Below are positions 27,215-36,295 of a stretch of DNA of 63,801 nt, piece after piece (positions within the stretch are counted from its first letter, which is position 1; each line of letters begins with the position of its first letter). The stretch comes from Microscillaceae bacterium (lineage in GTDB: Bacteria > Bacteroidota > Bacteroidia > Cytophagales > Microscillaceae). A program made the position numbers and the translations under genes. The notes beneath the pieces are model-generated. The model had not been told where the DNA came from and made no database searches. It saw only the letters and a program-made list of their open reading frames with translations. The DNA lies in the NCBI GenBank assembly GCA_003483885.1, contig DMXI01000336.1:1-63801 (forward strand), read 5' to 3'.

Positions 27215-27307
27215 AGTTATTTGTTTATTTGGTGATTGTTTTAGGTGAGGGAAGTTAATAGATTTTTGGGATATCCAGAGGTTTTCAACCTTATACGTTT
27301 GAGTTTA

Positions 27308-28495
27308 TTAGTATACCTTGTATGCATCCTCTCCTAATGAATATAGGCCAAACTTTCTCTGACCATGCACCAAGTTACCAAGCCTATCGGGTAAATCTCT
27401 CAAATAGTTACCCTCCAAACTCAATGTTCGTAAGTTTTTCATAAGTACCAATACAGGTGGAATCTTTTGAAACTGATTATACCCCAGGTTCAAATATGTG
27501 AGGTTATCTAAATAGCCCAAGTCATAAGTCAAATCTTTGAGAAGATTATTGCTTGCATTTAAGTGTTCTAGTTGTTGAAGTTTACCAATAGACAAAGGAA
27601 GTTTTTCTAATTTATTTCCCCAAATGATAAGCTTCCTTAGTTGATCTAATTGGCCGATATTATCAGGTAAAGAGGATAACTTATTATATCCCAACTCAAG
27701 CCTTCGCAATTGTGTTAAGTTAGCAATTGCCTTGGGTAAAATATTCAATTGGTTCGAGGACAAACTTAATACTTCCAGGTTATTTAAATACTGAACACTA
27801 TCAGACAACACTTGCAGTTTATTGAATGAACACTTGAGTTCTTTTAAGTGCTGCATCTGAAATACTACTGGTGGAATGGTAGTATATCGATTAGCGCTCA
27901 AGTCTAAGATCTGTAATTTTGATAACCTCGGGAGTGAGTTTGACAAACGCATCCCTGAGTTGCCACTCAGGTCTAGCTTTCTCAGCTTCTTTAACAGTGT
28001 AATAGAATCTGGTAAAAACTTTAGCTGATTACTACTCAAATCTAATTCTTGTAAATTAGTCAATTGAAAAACTATAGAAGGCAATACTTCTATATCTAAC
28101 CTAGACAAATCAAGATGAGTGACACTTTTAGGATCAGAAGATTTTAACTCCTCTATTTTCATCTCTAACTTTTCCTCAGTGCTTGGTTCACTGTAACCAT
28201 CTCTCCAGGGAAACAGAAATGCAATTACAAAACTCAATACAAATATACCTACCCAAAACTTACTACTTGTCAGGGTAGTAGCCAACAAGGTCGCATAATC
28301 TTTTTTGGGTGAAGGTTGAGGTTGGCGAGCAACGCTCACCTTAGGTGGGGCTTGCGGTTGAGGTTGAATGTATTTTGTTGGCTTTGTCTTTTGTTGAATC
28401 CTTCTAGCTTTTGTGATCAGTTGGAAGTACTCCTTCCAAAACTTAGGAGTGTCTTCATATTCTTGCCAAAGCTTGTTGGTTTTGTGTTCAAGCAT
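27308..28495 (-). CDS. Leucine-rich-repeat protein with one membrane anchor
   Basis: 395 residues. Residues 1-75 are basic, Pro/Gln-rich and likely cytoplasmic; 80-97 is a single transmembrane helix (WVGIFVLSFVIAFLFPW); ~120-375 contain about ten leucine-rich repeats of ~23 residues (LxxLxxLxLxxNxLxxLPxxI). The repeat part should face the periplasm. LRRs of this type bind proteins; the partner is unknown. It is divergent from the SDR gene. Confidence 0.85.
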   Translation of the reverse strand: MLEHKTNKLWQEYEDTPKFWKEYFQLITKARRIQQKTKPTKYIQPQPQAPPKVSVARQPQPSPKKDYATLLATTLTSSKFWVGIFVLSFVIAFLFPWRDGYSEPSTEEKLEMKIEELKSSDPKSVTHLDLSRLDIEVLPSIVFQLTNLQELDLSSNQLKFLPDSITLLKKLRKLDLSGNSGMRLSNSLPRLSKLQILDLSANRYTTIPPVVFQMQHLKELKCSFNKLQVLSDSVQYLNNLEVLSLSSNQLNILPKAIANLTQLRRLELGYNKLSSLPDNIGQLDQLRKLIIWGNKLEKLPLSIGKLQQLEHLNASNNLLKDLTYDLGYLDNLTYLNLGYNQFQKIPPVLVLMKNLRTLSLEGNYLRDLPDRLGNLVHGQRKFGLYSLGEDAYKVY

Positions 28496-28578
28496 GAATT
28501 ATCAAATATTGTAATGGTCACACCAATATAAGCAATCATTCAATCATCTACACCTAGGTTGTTTTGTATTTTTACCTC

Positions 28579-28593
28579 TGGACATTTTGTCCA
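28579..28593. promoter_or_regulatory. TGGACA-ttt-TGTCCA palindrome (site 3 of 4)
   Basis: Perfect palindrome TGGACATTTTGTCCA, 82 bp upstream of the SDR gene and followed by AAAAGTA. Confidence 0.5.
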
Positions 28594-28674
28594 AAAGTAA
28601 AAACCTCCCTCTAGGTTGTGGTGTTTGTAAATAGAGAATATCACTTCAAGTAACACTTTAACCTTCTCTAAAAC

Positions 28675-29532
28675 ATGAAAGAAAAAGTATGCATCATTAC
28701 TGGAGCCAATGCAGGTATTGGCAAATCTACTACTATAGAAATAGCCAAAATGGGCGCTACCATTGTCATGGTTTGCCGCAACCAACAAAAGGCGGAAAAA
28801 GCTCGGGAAGAAATTATTCAACAAAGTGGCAACACTAACATTGAGATATTTCTCTGTGACTTTGCCGAACAGGTTCAAATAAAAACTATAGCTCAACAGC
28901 TCGTCCAACACTACCCTACTATAGATGTGCTCATTAATAACGCTGGATTTATCAGTGCTTCCAAAACTCGTGAGGTGACCCAAGAAGGCATAGAAAAAAC
29001 AGTAGCAGTCAATCACCTTGGCTACTTCATGCTCACCAATTTATTGAAGCCTTCCTTGTTAAATAGTAAAGCGGCCAGGGTGGTCAATGTATCTTCAGAA
29101 GCGCACCGTTTTATCAACTTTGATATAGAGAATATAAACATCGAAAAGGGTTATACTCCCATGAATGCTTATTCCCTGTCCAAGTTATTGAACATCCATT
29201 TTACGCTTGCATTGGCCCAACGGTTAGAGGGTACCAACATCACTACCAATGCATTACACCCCGGAATAGTAAAGACTAACTTCTCTAGTAATCTGTCGGG
29301 ATTTATGAACTTGATGTTTTTAATGGCCAAGCCTTTTATGATCAATGCTGACTCTGGAGCCGAAACTTCTATATATCTGGCCTCCTCGCCTGAGGTAGCC
29401 AATGTTACAGGGAAATACTTCGCAAAGAAGAAGCAAAAGCGTCCAAATAATGATGCGCAAAACCTAGAGTATGCAAACAAGGTGTGGGAAGTAAGTACTC
29501 AATGGGTCCAACTTGAAGGGCAAACTTTTTAG
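28675..29532 (+). CDS. Short-chain dehydrogenase/reductase (retinol-dehydrogenase-like)
   Basis: 285 residues. Rossmann motif TGANAGIGK near residue 10, NNAG at about 90 and the catalytic YxxxK (YSLSK, about residue 164) preceded by a Ser in NVSSEAH. The family reduces or oxidises carbonyl/hydroxyl groups with NAD(P)(H). The C-terminal segment resembles the retinol-dehydrogenase/WWOX subgroup. Substrate unknown; it stands alone between two TGGACA palindromes. Confidence 0.9.
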   Translation: MKEKVCIITGANAGIGKSTTIEIAKMGATIVMVCRNQQKAEKAREEIIQQSGNTNIEIFLCDFAEQVQIKTIAQQLVQHYPTIDVLINNAGFISASKTREVTQEGIEKTVAVNHLGYFMLTNLLKPSLLNSKAARVVNVSSEAHRFINFDIENINIEKGYTPMNAYSLSKLLNIHFTLALAQRLEGTNITTNALHPGIVKTNFSSNLSGFMNLMFLMAKPFMINADSGAETSIYLASSPEVANVTGKYFAKKKQKRPNNDAQNLEYANKVWEVSTQWVQLEGQTF

Positions 29533-29539
29533 GTACTTT

Positions 29540-29554
29540 TGGACTTTTTGTCCA
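29540..29554. promoter_or_regulatory. TGGAC-ttttt-GTCCA palindrome (site 4 of 4)
   Basis: TGGACTTTTTGTCCA, 7 bp after the SDR stop and 177 bp before parA. Outer arms ACTT/AAGT extend it with one mismatch. The trailing GAAGTA matches the other sites. Confidence 0.5.
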
Positions 29555-29650
29555 GAAGTAAATCACAGACAAAAGATAGAAAAAGGCAGCAAAAAAGACC
29601 TAAAAAAAGAGAAGCTAAGACAAAGGCTAACACCAAAAACGCCCCCTTTA

Positions 29651-29682
29651 TTTGAGCAAATATTTTATAAGTAGTAAATTTA
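29651..29682 (+). promoter_or_regulatory. Probable parA promoter
   Basis: TTTG at 29651-29654, 20 nt, then TAAATTTA at 29675-29682 (a near match to TAnnTTTG), about 50 nt upstream of the parA start. Confidence 0.45.
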
Positions 29683-29731
29683 TGCCTAAATTATTATTCG
29701 TCATAAAAACAACAACTTAGACAACGATTCA

Positions 29732-30475
29732 ATGAAACCACGAATAATTGCTGTTGTAAATCACAAGGGAGGCGTAGGAAAAACCACCACAACCCTCAAT
29801 CTCGGTAAGGCACTTTCGTTACTTAAAAAAAAGGTATTGATTGTAGACACGGACCCTCAGGCTAACTTATCGCAATCGGTTGGAGTGGAAGAACCTCCTA
29901 AAAATATTTACCACGCATTGGTTGAAGGAGAGCGATTACCCATTGAGCAAGTAGCCAAAACATTACACTTGGTACCTGCCGATCTTGATCTCTCAGGTGC
30001 TGAAGTAAAATTGATTACCGAAGTAAATGGCTATTTCAAACTACGTAATGCCTTGGGTACGGTAGCTAAAAACTATGACTACATTTTGATTGACTGCCCT
30101 CCTTCCCTTGGTATTCTTACAGCTAACGCAATGATTGCAGCCAACGAAGTATTGATCGTGGTACAGTCCCAATACCTTGCTATCAAAGGGTTGGATACCA
30201 TCATTGAATTGATCGAGGAATTGCGTCAAAACCTCAACCCAGCCTTGGGGCTTATGGGGTTGTTACTTACCCAAGTAAATCGTACTGTGGTGAGTCGAAC
30301 CATTGTAGAAAAAGTACAGACCGAATATGGGGATGCTGCTTTCCAAACAGTGATTCGTCAAAATGTAGCTATAGTAGAATCTTCTACTCACCGAATGGAT
30401 ATTTTTTCGTATGATAAAGAATGTGCAGCGGCACACGATTATTTAAATCTGGCAAAGGAGATAGTGAATGGCTAA
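29732..30475 (+). CDS. parA: ParA-family partition ATPase
   Basis: 247 residues. Deviant Walker A KGGVGKTT (Lys12 and Lys17), Walker A' DTDPQANLS and Walker B LIDCPPSLG are all present: the MinD/ParA ATPase that positions DNA on the nucleoid. It overlaps the parB-like gene by 8 nt. It is a short ParA with no N-terminal DNA-binding domain. It lies 10 kb from one DnaA-box cluster and 24 kb from the other; whether it serves the chromosome origin is not shown. Confidence 0.9.
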   Translation: MKPRIIAVVNHKGGVGKTTTTLNLGKALSLLKKKVLIVDTDPQANLSQSVGVEEPPKNIYHALVEGERLPIEQVAKTLHLVPADLDLSGAEVKLITEVNGYFKLRNALGTVAKNYDYILIDCPPSLGILTANAMIAANEVLIVVQSQYLAIKGLDTIIELIEELRQNLNPALGLMGLLLTQVNRTVVSRTIVEKVQTEYGDAAFQTVIRQNVAIVESSTHRMDIFSYDKECAAAHDYLNLAKEIVNG

Positions 30476-31406
30476 ACGAGATAAACTGGCTGCGATCTTG
30501 AGCGGCGCTGTTAAACAAAAAGAAAAAAGTGAAACCCAAATAAAGGCTCAAATACATATTGAGCCTGAGTTTCGTGATTTGATTCCTCCTCTCAAAGAAG
30601 ATGAATTTAATCAGCTGGCTCAAAACATTGCCGACGAGGGATGTCGGGAACCATTGGTAGTATGGCAAGTACCTCAGGATGCAGACGATGAACTGGCAGG
30701 TAAACATGTACTCATCGATGGACACAACCGCCACAGGATTTGTACCCAATACAATGTGGATTTTAAGATTCACATGGTGTATTTTCAGACCAGGTTTGAA
30801 GCCAGAAACTGGATGATCAATAACCAGCTGGGTAGACGAAACCTTACCAAAGAACAACAAGCATTTTTGCGAGGGTCTCGTTACAATTCAGAGAAAGCCC
30901 AGGGACAACGCACCGACTTACAACAAACAAGTAGCAAAGCCAAGTCTAAGGAGTCTACCGCCAAACGCATTGCCAAAGAATACAACGTAGACGAAAAAAC
31001 CATTCGTCGTGATGCTAAGTTTGCCGAGGGAATGGACATCATTGGTCGCTCCAATCCAGAACTTAAGCAAGATATTCTCAAAGGCAAAGTCAAGGTAAAT
31101 AAGAGTCATGTACAAAAGCTGGGAGAAGTAGCCAAAGACTCTGATGAGGTGCCTATTCTGGATGTAGAAGATATCTACAAAAGGGCTACTGAAATAGAGG
31201 AAGGAAAAACAGAGCAAGCCAGTAAGCCAGTCAAGCAAAAAGTAGAAGAAGACAACTCGGAAGAAAAAAATGCTGCCAAGATAGAACACTATCATGTAAG
31301 CATTAAAAAAGCCTTGGAAGTGGCGATCAATGATCGTGATAAATATGCTTTTTCTAAATTAAAAGCTGATTTGAATAATCTGGAGAAACTGTTATTCAAG
31401 AAGTGA
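30468..31406 (+). CDS. parB: ParB-like nuclease-fold protein, non-canonical
   Basis: 312 residues. The N-terminal ParB/sulfiredoxin-like domain ends in VLIDGHNRHRIC rather than the GERRxRA motif of chromosomal ParB, so it may not load or slide as a CTP-dependent ParB clamp. A helix-turn-helix-like stretch follows at ~165-200 (AKRIAKEYNVDEKTIRRDAKF), then a charged Lys/Glu linker and a helical C-terminus. It is translationally coupled to parA. No TGTTTCACGTGAAACA-like parS was seen in the window. The DGHNR form is what I recall from plasmid and mobile-element ParB-like proteins. Confidence 0.75.
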   Translation: MAKRDKLAAILSGAVKQKEKSETQIKAQIHIEPEFRDLIPPLKEDEFNQLAQNIADEGCREPLVVWQVPQDADDELAGKHVLIDGHNRHRICTQYNVDFKIHMVYFQTRFEARNWMINNQLGRRNLTKEQQAFLRGSRYNSEKAQGQRTDLQQTSSKAKSKESTAKRIAKEYNVDEKTIRRDAKFAEGMDIIGRSNPELKQDILKGKVKVNKSHVQKLGEVAKDSDEVPILDVEDIYKRATEIEEGKTEQASKPVKQKVEEDNSEEKNAAKIEHYHVSIKKALEVAINDRDKYAFSKLKADLNNLEKLLFKK

Positions 31407-31417
31407 TAAAAAACCAT

Positions 31418-31425
31418 TACTTTTG
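31418..31425 (+). promoter_or_regulatory. -7 element before pyrD
   Basis: TACTTTTG, an exact TAnnTTTG match, 26 nt before the pyrD start; no clear -33 element. Confidence 0.4.
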
Positions 31426-31451
31426 TAGAACCATCAAAACTCACTTAAGAT

Positions 31452-32522
31452 TTGTATAAACAACTTGTCCGACCCATTCTTTTCCGATTCGATGCCGAAA
31501 GTGTGCATCACTCCACTTTCAAAATGATTAAGTGGGCGTTTAAAATCCCGGGAATTTCTCACTTGCTAAAGAGTCGTTATGCCTATAACAATCCCTCTTT
31601 AGAAAGAGAGTTGTTTGGACTCACTTTTAAAAATCCTATCGGACTAGCCGCTGGTTTTGACAAAAACGCGGTGCTTATTCCTGAGATGGCGAGCTTTGGT
31701 TTTGGTTTTATTGAAATAGGAACCCTTACTCCCAAAGCCCAGGCAGGCAATCCCAAGCCACGCTTATTTCGCCTTAAAAAGGATCAGGCAATTATCAACC
31801 GAATGGGGTTCAACAATGATGGTGTTACGACTGCTATTGAACACTTGAAGAAACGTCCGGCAAACATTATTGTAGGTGGTAATATTGGTAAGAACAAAGT
31901 TACCCCCAATGAAGAAGCCATCAGTGACTATGAAAAATGCTTTGACCAATTGTATGATTATGTAGACTACTTTGTAGTCAATGTGAGCTCTCCCAATACC
32001 CCTAATCTCAGAGCACTCCAAGACAAGGAGCCATTGACCAAGTTGTTACGTACTTTACATACCAAAAACCAACAAAAAGAAAAACCTAAACCTATATTAT
32101 TAAAGATTGCACCTGATCTTACCAACGAACAATTAGACGAAGTAATTGAGGTAGTAATTGAGACCAAAACCGACGGACTCATAGCGACCAATACTACTAT
32201 AGATAGAGGAGGCTTGCAGGCTTCTGATGAACAGGTAGAGAGCATTGGTGCAGGAGGTTTGAGTGGACAACCTCTTAAGAAAAGATCCACCGAAGTAATT
32301 AAATACATACATCAAAAATCTAACGGTGCTTTCCCGATCATTGGAGTGGGTGGTATAGCCTCCCCTGCCGATGCTATTGAGAAACTGGAAGCTGGAGCCT
32401 CATTGGTTCAGATTTATTCTGGTTTTATTTATGAGGGCCCCGCATTAATCAAAAACATTAAAAAAGCATTAATCAAAATGCAATCTACTAAGCGTCCTGA
32501 AACCTTGGTAGCCAGCGAATAA
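31452..32522 (+). CDS. pyrD: Dihydroorotate dehydrogenase, quinone-dependent (class 2)
   Basis: 356 residues. Oxidises dihydroorotate to orotate in pyrimidine synthesis and feeds electrons to quinone at the inner membrane. FMN-site motifs are intact: GLAAGFDKN, NRMGFNNDG, VNVSSPNTPNLR and ATNTTIDR; the catalytic base Ser lies in VSSPNTP. The start is TTG at 31452: the encoded MYKQLVRPILFRFDAESVHH is the standard N-terminus and no ATG is available before residue 25. pyrF lies 4 kb downstream in the same direction. Confidence 0.95.
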   Translation: MYKQLVRPILFRFDAESVHHSTFKMIKWAFKIPGISHLLKSRYAYNNPSLERELFGLTFKNPIGLAAGFDKNAVLIPEMASFGFGFIEIGTLTPKAQAGNPKPRLFRLKKDQAIINRMGFNNDGVTTAIEHLKKRPANIIVGGNIGKNKVTPNEEAISDYEKCFDQLYDYVDYFVVNVSSPNTPNLRALQDKEPLTKLLRTLHTKNQQKEKPKPILLKIAPDLTNEQLDEVIEVVIETKTDGLIATNTTIDRGGLQASDEQVESIGAGGLSGQPLKKRSTEVIKYIHQKSNGAFPIIGVGGIASPADAIEKLEAGASLVQIYSGFIYEGPALIKNIKKALIKMQSTKRPETLVASE

Positions 32523-32603
32523 TTTTAATCTTTCCTCCTCAATCAATGAGGGTAAGTCACGCCAAAATCGCTGGGCTTTTGTACAACTTAATTTGCATAT
32601 AAT

Positions 32604-35390
32604 ATGGCAAAGACAATCCGCGAAAATACCTATAAGAAGAAAAATGATTCAGGGAAGGCGTTAAGTCAAAACGAATTTATCCAAATCATACGCCTTTTGC
32701 TCAAAAACAAAAAAGTGCGTTTTACCCTGGGTATGTTTTTCCTCCTCATGGCCATGGCAATGTTTGGAGCCTTTACTTCTTATTTCTTAGGAGGTACAGG
32801 CAAAGCCGATCAAAGTCTGGTAGAAGCATTCTGGAATAATAATCTCAAAGAAGCAGGCAAAGAGGTTCAAAACTGGTTGGGTCTCACTGGGGCTATTTTG
32901 GCACATACCTTTGTGTTCAAAGGCTTTGGTTTAGCTGCTTATATATTGGTGGTAGTATCTTTTGTACTAGGTTGGCGATTTCTCAATAATGTAACGTTGA
33001 TTCGCCTCTCACGCATGGCTAAGGTATCGGCCTTTTTCCTTATCTGGACCAGTACCCTCATTGCTTTGGGAGATGAGAGCACTTTTATCAGTGGTGGCTG
33101 GGGTTACTTAATTGGCCGTGGGGTACTCATCCCTTTGACTGGTTCGTTCTTTTCAGTGTTAATTACTTTCGCTGCATTGGTAGTTTTTGTGGTGTATACC
33201 TTCACTCCTGAGGAGTATAAAAAATATGTATCCAAAAATACTGGAATGATTAAAACCATTTCAAAAGCCGCCAAAAGTGTAAAGTATGTAAGCGTAGACA
33301 AAAAGATCAAAGACAAATTTACCATTGAGGAGGATGAGTTTACTGAGGATGATTTAATGGCAGATGAAGGTATTATTCTGGAAGTAACCGATGATAAAGA
33401 AGGGAAACCTAATCCATTGGAAACCACCAAAATTATTGATGAAAATGATGACAAAGTAGCGGCCCGTCGCGATCGTTTGTCCAAACTCAAAACTCGCAAA
33501 ACGAAGATTCCTACCGAAAGACCTACCGAGGAAACAGTATCAAAACTCAATACTACGGATGACCTTATCCCGGATATGCCTCCGTTTAAAAACCCAACCA
33601 TTGAGACTCCATTGGAAATGCCCAAGGAGATATCACCTAAGCGGACTCGTCGCAATACCGAGAAACTATCTAAAAGGAAAACAGGTAAGTTAAACTTGGA
33701 GCTTACGGATGAATCGGCACCAGTAACTCCTGGTAGTGATGTGCCTCCCCCATCATTGGATAAGGTAAGTGAAAAGGTGAATCCGTTCTTTGAGAAAGCC
33801 ATCCAAAAGGATATTAATTTCAAAGAAGAGGCTGAGACGAACCGGGAAATAAGAGAAGAGAAAAAGCTGGAAGCGTATGATCCGACATTGGACTTAAGCA
33901 CTTATAAATTCCCAACCATTGACTTGCTCAACACTTCGCCCGAAAGCAAACGTCAGGTAACTCCCGAAGAATTGGAGGCTAACAAAGACCGTATTGTAGA
34001 CACGTTGAGTAACTACGGCATTGGCATTTCGCAGATCAAAGCCACCATTGGTCCTACTGTAACTTTGTATGAAATTATTCCAGAAGCAGGAGTTCGTATT
34101 TCTAAAATTAAAAACTTAGAAGACGACATTGCCTTGAGTTTGGCTGCCTTAGGTATTCGTATCATCGCTCCGATTCCTGGAAAAGGAACCATTGGTATTG
34201 AGGTACCAAATAAAAAGCGTGAGATCGTAACCATGCGCTCTATCATGGAAGATGATGCTTTTATAAATACCAAGGCAAGTTTGCCTATTGTACTAGGTAA
34301 AACAATTGAGAACAAAGTATTCTTGGCTGACTTGGCTAAGATGCCTCACGTACTAATGGCAGGAGCTACTGGTCAGGGTAAATCGGTTGGATTGAATGTA
34401 TTCCTGGCTACACTGATTTATAAGAAGCACCCAGCCGAATTAAAGTTTGTGTTGATTGACCCCAAGAAGGTAGAATTAACCCTTTTTAATGCGATTGAAA
34501 AACACTTCCTGGCTACTTTACCAGATGCCGAAGAAGCGATCATTACTGATAACCAAAAAGTAATTCATACCTTGAATTCGCTTTGTCTGGAGATGGACAA
34601 TCGCTACAATCTGCTTAAAGATGCTTTGTGTAGAAACATCAAAGAATACAATCAGAAGTTCACCCAACGTAAGCTCAATCCAAAGAAAGGCCATAAGTTT
34701 ATGCCTTACATCGTATTGGTAATTGACGAGTTAGCAGACTTGATGATGACCGCTGGAAAAGAGGTAGAACAGCCCATTGCTCGTTTGGCTCAGCTGGCCC
34801 GAGCCATTGGTATTCACTTGGTCGTAGCCACCCAGCGTCCTTCGGTAAACGTAATTACTGGGGTAATCAAGGCCAACTTCCCCGCTCGTTTATCATTTAA
34901 GGTAACTTCTAAAATTGACTCTCGTACTATTTTGGATGCAGGTGGAGCAGAGCAATTGGTAGGTATGGGTGATATGCTATTCTCTATTGGTGCCGAAACG
35001 ATTCGTTTGCAGGGGGCTTTCTTAGATACACCCGAAGTAGAACGCATCTGTACCTTTATTGGAGAGCAACAAGGATACCCAATGGCTTATCAACTACCCG
35101 AATTCCTGGGAGAAGAAAGCAAAGGTGGAGGCAGCACTGGCGGTACCGTAGCCGATCGTGATGAACTATTTGACGAGGCTGCTCGTATTATTGTGATGCA
35201 TCAACAAGGAAGTACCTCGCTCCTGCAAAGACGTTTGAAGCTGGGTTATAATCGAGCAGGTCGTTTGATTGATCAACTTGAAGCAGCTGGCATTGTAGGA
35301 CCATTTGAAGGAAGCAAGGCACGTGAAGTCCTCATTCCTGATGAATACAGCCTCGAGCGTTTACTCGACGAGATTAGTAAAAACGGGTAA
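32604..35390 (+). CDS. ftsK: DNA translocase FtsK
   Basis: 928 residues. Four N-terminal membrane helices (~45-205) anchor it at the septum. A charged, Pro/Thr/Glu-rich linker (~215-460) leads to the RecA-like motor with Walker A GATGQGKS (Lys593) and Walker B VLVIDELADL. The C-terminal gamma winged helix (LLQRRLKLGYNRAGRLIDQLEAAGIVG) reads oriented KOPS-like DNA sites. It pumps the terminus region of the chromosome during division. Followed by lolA, a conserved pair in Bacteroidota. Confidence 0.96.
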   Translation: MAKTIRENTYKKKNDSGKALSQNEFIQIIRLLLKNKKVRFTLGMFFLLMAMAMFGAFTSYFLGGTGKADQSLVEAFWNNNLKEAGKEVQNWLGLTGAILAHTFVFKGFGLAAYILVVVSFVLGWRFLNNVTLIRLSRMAKVSAFFLIWTSTLIALGDESTFISGGWGYLIGRGVLIPLTGSFFSVLITFAALVVFVVYTFTPEEYKKYVSKNTGMIKTISKAAKSVKYVSVDKKIKDKFTIEEDEFTEDDLMADEGIILEVTDDKEGKPNPLETTKIIDENDDKVAARRDRLSKLKTRKTKIPTERPTEETVSKLNTTDDLIPDMPPFKNPTIETPLEMPKEISPKRTRRNTEKLSKRKTGKLNLELTDESAPVTPGSDVPPPSLDKVSEKVNPFFEKAIQKDINFKEEAETNREIREEKKLEAYDPTLDLSTYKFPTIDLLNTSPESKRQVTPEELEANKDRIVDTLSNYGIGISQIKATIGPTVTLYEIIPEAGVRISKIKNLEDDIALSLAALGIRIIAPIPGKGTIGIEVPNKKREIVTMRSIMEDDAFINTKASLPIVLGKTIENKVFLADLAKMPHVLMAGATGQGKSVGLNVFLATLIYKKHPAELKFVLIDPKKVELTLFNAIEKHFLATLPDAEEAIITDNQKVIHTLNSLCLEMDNRYNLLKDALCRNIKEYNQKFTQRKLNPKKGHKFMPYIVLVIDELADLMMTAGKEVEQPIARLAQLARAIGIHLVVATQRPSVNVITGVIKANFPARLSFKVTSKIDSRTILDAGGAEQLVGMGDMLFSIGAETIRLQGAFLDTPEVERICTFIGEQQGYPMAYQLPEFLGEESKGGGSTGGTVADRDELFDEAARIIVMHQQGSTSLLQRRLKLGYNRAGRLIDQLEAAGIVGPFEGSKAREVLIPDEYSLERLLDEISKNG

Positions 35391-35522
35391 TTTTTAACAA
35401 GAAATACATACTAGAGTTAGCAATATCAAAGTTTTATTGCTGACCAATTAAACGAAATATAGAATCATTGGTCTAACCAAAACATAAGTAAAAAGACCAA
35501 ACACCAAATAATTCCAATTATC

Positions 35523-36167
35523 ATGAAATTTAGAAATACAATATTCTTATTGGCATTAGGGTTATTTACCTTTTCTAACTTACAGGCACAACAAGATGCC
35601 CAAGCCAAAAAAGTTTTAGATGCGGTAAAAAATAAGTACAACAACATGAAAGCCTTTGGAGCTTCATTCAAATATTCTCTAAAAAGTGCGGGAGGAGTCA
35701 CCGATAATTTTCGCGGTAGTATTACTGTAGCGAAAAAGATGTTCCATATGAAGGCCGGAGGTCAGGAAGTAATGACAGACGGGATAACTCAATGGACCTA
35801 TCTGAAGGAAACCAATGAGGTAAATATTACTGATTATGAGCCAGACGAAGGTATTACTCCTAACAAAATCTACTCTATTTATGAGGAAGGTTTCAAATAT
35901 CGTTTGTTACCCGCAGAGAGCAAAGGAGCCTTTCATACCATTGAAATGGTACCCCAAGATCGTAAAAAGTACCAATTGATTAAACTGAAAATCAGGGTCA
36001 AGAAAATCAATAATACCATTATGGGTTGGGAGACTTTTGAGAAAAGTGGGAACCGTTATGTCTATTCAGTTTTGAAGTTTATTGAGCATAAAAATGGACT
36101 ATCCAAAAAGTTTTTTCAGTTTAATCCCAAGAAGTACCCTGATGTTGAGGTAACTGATTTGAGATAA
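35523..36167 (+). CDS. LolA-like outer-membrane lipoprotein carrier
   Basis: 214 residues with a signal peptide (FLLALGLFTFSNLQAQ). The mature protein has the LolA half-barrel pattern: an N-terminal helix (KVLDAVKNKYNNMKAFGASFKYSL) then successive beta strands (FRGSITVAKKMFHMKAGG...). It should shuttle lipoproteins from the inner to the outer membrane. A strong terminator follows at 36192, so ftsK and lolA probably form the unit. Confidence 0.82.
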   Translation: MKFRNTIFLLALGLFTFSNLQAQQDAQAKKVLDAVKNKYNNMKAFGASFKYSLKSAGGVTDNFRGSITVAKKMFHMKAGGQEVMTDGITQWTYLKETNEVNITDYEPDEGITPNKIYSIYEEGFKYRLLPAESKGAFHTIEMVPQDRKKYQLIKLKIRVKKINNTIMGWETFEKSGNRYVYSVLKFIEHKNGLSKKFFQFNPKKYPDVEVTDLR

Positions 36168-36191
36168 AACATTACAAAATATTTTTGTCAT

Positions 36192-36230
36192 AAGGGGAGA
36201 AAGTAAGCGATTTACTTCTCCCCTTTTTTA
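36192..36230 (+). terminator. Terminator after the LolA-like gene
   Basis: AAGGGGAGA...GTAA pairs with TTACTTCTCCCCTT (one bulged A), followed by a T run. Confidence 0.85.
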
Positions 36231-36238
36231 TTGGGCTT

Positions 36239-36269
36239 TTTTGTTTCTAACACCTGCTTACTAACTTTG
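36239..36269 (+). promoter_or_regulatory. pyrF promoter
   Basis: TTTTG at 36239-36243, 18 nt, then the exact -7 match TAACTTTG at 36262-36269, 26 nt before the pyrF start. Confidence 0.6.
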
Positions 36270-36295
36270 ATCCTCAATATAAATTTCTTTCATCG

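Noticed and set aside
29540..29731. Possible parS site in front of parA
   Set aside because: The palindrome here is the TGGAC type also seen at unrelated genes and does not resemble TGTTTCACGTGAAACA.
33104..33901. 265-codon minus-strand frame across ftsK
   Set aside because: A shadow of the charged FtsK linker; Ser/Leu/Val-rich translation with no domain, and ftsK is unquestionable.
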